NCBI GenBank assembly: GCA_964547295.1
Contig: CAZJMH010000006.1
Span: forward strand, 1-23,072
DNA length: 23,072 nucleotides
Reading direction: 5' to 3'
Source: CAYSLZ01 sp964547295
GTDB lineage: Bacteria > Patescibacteriota > Microgenomatia > UBA12405 > JAHJSD01
Both the position numbers and the translations under genes were made by a program. Of this stretch, positions 19,377 through 23,072 are shown one piece after another (position 1 is the first letter of the stretch; each line of letters starts with the position of its first letter). The notes beneath the pieces were generated by a model. That model did no database searches and had not been told where the DNA came from. It saw only the letters and a program-made list of their open reading frames with translations.

Positions 19377-20424
19377 AGTGTCTTCTGAATCTATTCGGGC
19401 AGTTATTGCCGCTTCTATGATTTTAACCACAACAGGCGGATGCGTTTCTTATAATCTCCCGGAAACTAGTCAACAGGAAGAAACAATTGACTTATCTTCA
19501 ACAGAGATTCCTGAAACAGAGGTTCCCCCCTTAACTCCAATTGGTGAAAATTTAAGTCAGCCTAACTTGTTCCCTACTCGAGTGATGACCTCTGAAATTT
19601 CGACCTTAGAGAATATTCAATTAAAAGAAACAGCCAGCATCGTTAAAATTGCAGAAGAATACTATTTCTCCGATAACTCTGACCCTTATTATCAATGGTA
19701 TCGCTGGAATGGCGGAAAAAAACTTTTTGAACCTTTAGCGATTCCAGCCGGGACTGTTTTAACTATTCCTAATCCTAATTTAGAACCTCCAAAATTGTCT
19801 GAAATAACAGTTTCACCGGAACGGTGGGAACACAATTTGGGTATCCATGCTACCAGCTTATCGGGCTCAAGCGAAAAAAGACTTTTTAATATCAAATTGG
19901 GCGCTGAGAGGCTTGATGGCACAATTGTTGAACCTTATCAGCTTTTTTCAATTAAAAAAGCTATTGGACCGACTACGTTAGAAGGCGGTTATGTTATGGG
20001 TTGGGGTTATTCAGAAGGTGAAGAAGTTCCGATGGAGGGTGGCGGGGTTTGTCAAATACCTTCTACATTGTTCAAATCAGCCGCTGAAGCAGGGATGCTG
20101 GTGGTGGAAAGATATTCTCATCAGTTTTACTCCGACCGGTATGGCCCCTGGGATGCAACTATCAGCTCTATTGTAGATTTTACCTTTCGGAACTTGTATG
20201 ATTTTCCTGTTCAGATAAAATCAGAAATCAATGAAGAGCAACAGCTTTTAGAAATAAGTATTTTGTCCCCTTTTCAGTCCCCTTATCAAAAAATAGAGTT
20301 GAAAACAGTTTATAATCAGGAATATGAAAACGGTTCGCGAAAATCAGAAGTGCAGCAAAGAGTGGTTTATGAAGGTAGAGAGCGAATTAGACCCTACTCC
20401 AGTGATTATGACCCCAAGCCTTAA
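19369..20424 (+). CDS. VanW-domain lipoprotein with LysM-like region
   Basis: From GTG 19369 the product is 351 residues; GTG 19378, preceded by GGTGAG, or TTG 19360 are also possible. A hydrophobic signal (AVIAASMILTTTGGC) ends in lipobox TGGC with C25. An acidic Pro-rich spacer follows. Residues about 85-135 (IVKIAEEYYFSD then LAIPAGTVLTIPNP) look like a LysM-like glycan-binding unit. The VanW domain spans about 170-280: FNIKLGAERLDGTIVEP, SIKKAIGPTT, the hallmark GGGVCQIPSTLFKSAAEAG and VERYSHQFY, then DATISSIVDFTFRN. VanW proteins occur with glycopeptide-resistance operons but their function is unknown; LysM plus VanW points to the cell wall. The start overlaps the C39-like gene, so the two are probably co-translated. 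Confidence 0.85.
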   Translation: MSKVSSESIRAVIAASMILTTTGGCVSYNLPETSQQEETIDLSSTEIPETEVPPLTPIGENLSQPNLFPTRVMTSEISTLENIQLKETASIVKIAEEYYFSDNSDPYYQWYRWNGGKKLFEPLAIPAGTVLTIPNPNLEPPKLSEITVSPERWEHNLGIHATSLSGSSEKRLFNIKLGAERLDGTIVEPYQLFSIKKAIGPTTLEGGYVMGWGYSEGEEVPMEGGGVCQIPSTLFKSAAEAGMLVVERYSHQFYSDRYGPWDATISSIVDFTFRNLYDFPVQIKSEINEEQQLLEISILSPFQSPYQKIELKTVYNQEYENGSRKSEVQQRVVYEGRERIRPYSSDYDPKP

Positions 20425-20445
20425 AGCAAATATTATTTATTCTTC

Positions 20446-20474
20446 TTGACATTGGTTGTTCTTTTATCTAATCT
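20446..20474 (+). promoter_or_regulatory. Predicted promoter of the anchored unknown protein
   Basis: A perfect TTGACA (20446-20451), a 17-base spacer and TAATCT (20469-20474) predict a start at about 20481. AGGGGG (20481-20486) lies 11 bases before ATG 20498 and is a possible Shine-Dalgarno, unlike the leaderless starts elsewhere. Confidence 0.6.
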
Positions 20475-20497
20475 TACTTTAGGGGGTTTTATAATTA

Positions 20498-21820
20498 ATG
20501 AAAGAACAAAAAATTAACAAAATACTCAAAGTTTCTTTATTTATTTTAGGGGTAATTATTATTGTTTTAGTAGTTGAGGGCTGGTATTTTCTTAAACTGA
20601 AAAACAAGAAAATCACTGATTTTCTTCCTTTTCCAAAAGATAAAACACAATTAACCACTTCGGAACCGTCTGTTCCCTCGGAAAGTGAAGAAGAAACAAA
20701 ACTTTCCAATCTCGAAATCGCCGAAGAAGTTTTAGACTGGATGGATAAACAATTATATTCAGATGGTCCGTATAGTTATTACTACTTTGGTTATCGCTGT
20801 GACCGCAGTGGTAATTGTGAAGAGCCGGTAACGGATGGACGGTCAGGCCTTGGGGTTTTATGGGCCAATTTTAATTATTATAAATTAAATAAAAACCAAG
20901 AAAGCTTAGAGAAAATAAATCGCCTTTTAAGTTTATATGCTAATGAAGAGGAAGTTGACAATATTCCAGTTGATTTTTGGACTTCAAAATGGCTGTTTAA
21001 AATGCATGATAACTCTTCCTTAACAAGTATTTCCGAAGAAAAATTTGAAGAAGTTTTTCTGAATAGTTATTATTATCCTGAAGTTAGGTTTAAAAATAAT
21101 TTGCCCTATCTTTTTTTCGTGGAGGGTTATTATCCATCATTTGTGGAAAAATCGGAGTTACTTTTGGATGAAGGCAAATTAAATGAGAAACGTTTAATTG
21201 AGACCATTAAAAATAAAAGAAATCCAAGTCAAACTATAAAGGAAAGAGTAACTGAAGAAAAGGAAAAACAATTTAGGTATTCTTCATTTTTTGCTTCAGA
21301 TTTTGCATCCAGATATCTATGGAAAAGTAAAGATGATGATTTAAAAAAGTCCAAGACTTATTTCCAATTTGCTTTGGATATATATAATCGGACTGAAAAT
21401 ACAAAATATTTAGAGGGCAAATGTGTTTTCGGTATATCTGCCTTAGATTTGTATCGGGCCACTAATAAAAAGAAGTATTTGGCTTTTGCGGAGTCGCTTT
21501 TTGAAAATGAAAAAATTGAAGATGTTTGTTTATTGAAAAATGGTTATTCATACGGCTACTGTGCTAATTTTCTTCGTGAAAAAGCAACTTGTGGATTATT
21601 TGCGTCAGAACTTTATGATCTAACACAGGATGAGGAATATAACCAAATAAAAAAAGATTTTATTGGTAGTCTTTTAAGGGTTAATTTTGACCACCCTGAT
21701 TATGGGTATAGAAGTGGACAAGGTGCTTTTTATGATATCCATAAAAATAATCAAGAATATTCTTATTTTTACCCAATTCGAGAAAATGGGTTAATTATTG
21801 GTTTAATTTTGGATAAATAA
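20498..21820 (+). CDS. Membrane-anchored extracytoplasmic protein of unknown function, probable alpha/alpha-helical repeat fold
   Basis: The product is 440 residues and not recognised. Residues 1-10 are basic, 11-33 form a membrane helix, and 36-70 are a Ser/Thr/Glu linker. From about 70 the sequence shows repeated helical hairpins rich in aromatics: LWANFNYYKLNKNQESLEKINRLL-type segments near 120-145, CVFGISALDLYRATNKKKYL (309-328) and CGLFASELYDLTQDEEY (365-381), which resemble the alpha/alpha toroid layout of glycosidase- or epimerase-like proteins. Six cysteines (C101, C107, C309, C344, C355, C365) and loops such as GPYSYYYFGYRCDRSGNC suggest disulphides and a sugar-like binding cleft, but no catalytic motif can be named. 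It has its own promoter and Shine-Dalgarno, and probably shares a transcript with the Cys-rich protein that follows ten bases later. Confidence 0.78.
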   Translation: MKEQKINKILKVSLFILGVIIIVLVVEGWYFLKLKNKKITDFLPFPKDKTQLTTSEPSVPSESEEETKLSNLEIAEEVLDWMDKQLYSDGPYSYYYFGYRCDRSGNCEEPVTDGRSGLGVLWANFNYYKLNKNQESLEKINRLLSLYANEEEVDNIPVDFWTSKWLFKMHDNSSLTSISEEKFEEVFLNSYYYPEVRFKNNLPYLFFVEGYYPSFVEKSELLLDEGKLNEKRLIETIKNKRNPSQTIKERVTEEKEKQFRYSSFFASDFASRYLWKSKDDDLKKSKTYFQFALDIYNRTENTKYLEGKCVFGISALDLYRATNKKKYLAFAESLFENEKIEDVCLLKNGYSYGYCANFLREKATCGLFASELYDLTQDEEYNQIKKDFIGSLLRVNFDHPDYGYRSGQGAFYDIHKNNQEYSYFYPIRENGLIIGLILDK

Positions 21821-21830
21821 AATAACTAGG

Positions 21831-23072
21831 ATAATAAAAAAGACAAGTAAATTCTTTAATTCATTTGTTTTTTTAAATATTGCTTTCTTTATTGGTCTTA
21901 TTTTAATTATTAGTAGTCCAGTTTATGGATGTAGTAGCTCTTCTGACCTAGGATGTGGTGGTGGCACCTGTAGTGAGTGTCAAGAATGTATATACACGCT
22001 TATAGATGACGGTACGTACATATGTGCGAATAGAAGTAGTCCTGATTGTGGTTGTAGCAGTTGTTCTATAGATTGTGGTAAGGGGGGAACATGTTCTGGG
22101 GGGAGTTGCGGACCGGGGGCAACAGCGTGTAAATGCGAGGATGGTCAGTGTAAGATGAAAACTTATTTATGTGACCCAAGTTGTCCATCTGATTGTTCTG
22201 GGGAGACTTCGGGGTGCACAGTGACTTGTAGCACTTGTAATGAGGGCAATAGCACTACCTGCTGTCAAGGGGGAGAAGATCCACCCCCGCCTGAAGATCC
22301 AACAGACACTCCCAAGCCGACTAAAACTCCCACGCCTGGGCCGACGGCGACCCCGACGCCGTGTGTTCATGAGTGTGACGTTGGTGAAAAGGGTTGTGTA
22401 GATAGTGACACTCGTTGGTATTGTGGAAACCCGCCTGATGAAAACGATTGCCGTGTAAAAGTAGAAGTTGACTGTGCTGGGAGTAAAGTTTGTGTAGACG
22501 GAGATTGCGTAACGCCTTGTCCATATACTTGCCTTGACGATACAATACTTTGTAATTGCGGTTCTGTTACTGGTTATTGCCCTGACGGAGAAGTCTGTTG
22601 CCCACTTTGTGTATGGGAGAGTAATTGGCAGAATCTGGGTTGTGGGGATGGTGTGTCAAAGTGTGCTGGCGTTGCCACACTGGTTTGTGATTGCGATGAA
22701 ATGTGTCAAAAAAAAGCAAAGCTATGTGAAGATGATAATGATTATGCGCCTTGTGAAACATCTGGATTTTCAGCTAGGTGTAATATCGACGCTTCTTGCG
22801 TTTGTCCTACCCCAACACCGACGCCGGTGCCAGACACACCGACGCCGGTGCCAGACACACCGACGCCGGTGCCAGACACACCGACGCCAGTGCCAGACAC
22901 CCCGACGCCGACATCAGCGGCGGACACCCCGACGCCAGTGCCGGACACGCCGACGCCGGTGCCAGACACACCGACGCCAGTGCCAGACACACCGACGCCG
23001 ACAGCAACGCCGACAGGTTCACCTTCCTGTGACTGTGATCCTAAAAGTTGGAAAGTCGCCTGTGGGACTGAC
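21831..23072 (+). CDS. Very Cys-rich secreted surface protein with Pro-Thr repeats, partial, no canonical start codon
   Basis: This frame is open from the TAA at 21804-21806 to the right edge, with at least 414 codons counted from 21831. A normal signal peptide is encoded (IKKTSKFFNSF, then a hydrophobic stretch to residue 29, then SPVYG before C34), but no ATG, GTG or TTG lies in frame between the stop and that region. The best start is ATA at 21831 or 21834, or the ATG has been lost. The mature part has cysteine-dense segments (CGGGTCSECQEC, CGCSSCSIDC), a first Pro-Thr linker (about 22283-22362), a second Cys-rich segment (22363-22808) with CDCDEMC-like motifs, and a TPTPVPD repeat array, then a further Cys segment at the edge. 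It is likely an exported, disulphide-rich surface protein; its function is unknown. It follows the anchored protein by ten bases. Confidence 0.75.
   Translation, partial: MIKKTSKFFNSFVFLNIAFFIGLILIISSPVYGCSSSSDLGCGGGTCSECQECIYTLIDDGTYICANRSSPDCGCSSCSIDCGKGGTCSGGSCGPGATACKCEDGQCKMKTYLCDPSCPSDCSGETSGCTVTCSTCNEGNSTTCCQGGEDPPPPEDPTDTPKPTKTPTPGPTATPTPCVHECDVGEKGCVDSDTRWYCGNPPDENDCRVKVEVDCAGSKVCVDGDCVTPCPYTCLDDTILCNCGSVTGYCPDGEVCCPLCVWESNWQNLGCGDGVSKCAGVATLVCDCDEMCQKKAKLCEDDNDYAPCETSGFSARCNIDASCVCPTPTPTPVPDTPTPVPDTPTPVPDTPTPVPDTPTPTSAADTPTPVPDTPTPVPDTPTPVPDTPTPTATPTGSPSCDCDPKSWKVACGTD
22818..22991 (+). repeat. 21-base tandem repeat encoding TPTPVPD
   Basis: Eight units lie head to tail: 22818, 22839, 22860, 22881, a 27-base variant at 22902-22928 (coding PTPTSAADT), then 22929, 22950 and 22971. 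The 21-base unit is CCGACGCC[GA]GTGCC[AG]GACAC followed by A, C or G. The array is much richer in G+C than the surrounding window and forms a rigid Pro-rich stalk in the Cys-rich protein. Confidence 0.9.

Noticed and set aside
21821..22154. Start of the Cys-rich gene at the internal ATG 22155
   Set aside because: That would remove the signal peptide and the first Cys-rich segment, which are encoded in the same uninterrupted frame.
22818..22991. CRISPR array
   Set aside because: Units are directly joined without spacers and encode TPTPVPD in frame with a long protein.
22742..23032. Three overlapping frames encoding GVGVSGT, TDAGARH and similar repeats
   Set aside because: They are shadow frames of the 21-base tandem repeat in the Cys-rich protein.

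Overview
This AT-rich window looks like a chromosomal piece of a Candidate Phyla Radiation bacterium (Patescibacteria), most likely Microgenomatia-like. The evidence is the gene mix (EndoQ, SagB-type nitroreductase, HDAC-family hydrolase, VanW lipoprotein, small Lys-rich proteins), the compact type IV pilus locus without PilM/N/O/Q or a secretin, and the Pro-Thr linkers of surface proteins. TGA is used as a stop (for example the ATGA overlap at 14480-14483), which argues against the code-25 CPR lineages. The lineage is an inference, not a marker-gene placement.

Left part (1-7503, mostly minus strand): a GH130-type glycosidase/phosphorylase running off the left edge; tRNA-Tyr on the plus strand; a GNAT acetyltransferase; a translationally coupled group of a small conserved protein, an HDAC-like deacetylase and a membrane-anchored SagB-like nitroreductase; tRNA-Ala(CGC) on the plus strand; then a minus-strand run of DNA polymerase III delta'-like protein, Fic protein, EndoQ and a degenerate phosphoribosyltransferase.

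Middle part (7568-16259, plus strand): a type IV pilus operon with the assembly ATPase PilB, retraction ATPase PilT, platform protein PilC, prepilin peptidase PilD and eight prepilin-like proteins, several of them clear paralogues. It ends at a hairpin repeat that also occurs at two other places in the window, once inside pilD.

Right part (16319-23072, plus strand): a small membrane-anchored protein; an antitoxin/PIN-toxin pair with a palindromic operator placed around a -35 box; a C39-like peptidase lipoprotein overlapped by a LysM/VanW-like lipoprotein; a large unrecognised anchored protein; and an extremely Cys-rich surface protein with TPTPVPD repeats that runs off the right edge and has no normal start codon.

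Two patterns run through the window. First, many predicted -10 boxes lie 6-7 bases from a start codon, or 8-9 bases from a tRNA 5' end, which suggests leaderless mRNAs and tRNAs made with almost no 5' leader. Second, intergenic spaces, and even pilD coding sequence, carry degenerate 7- or 8-base tandem repeats.
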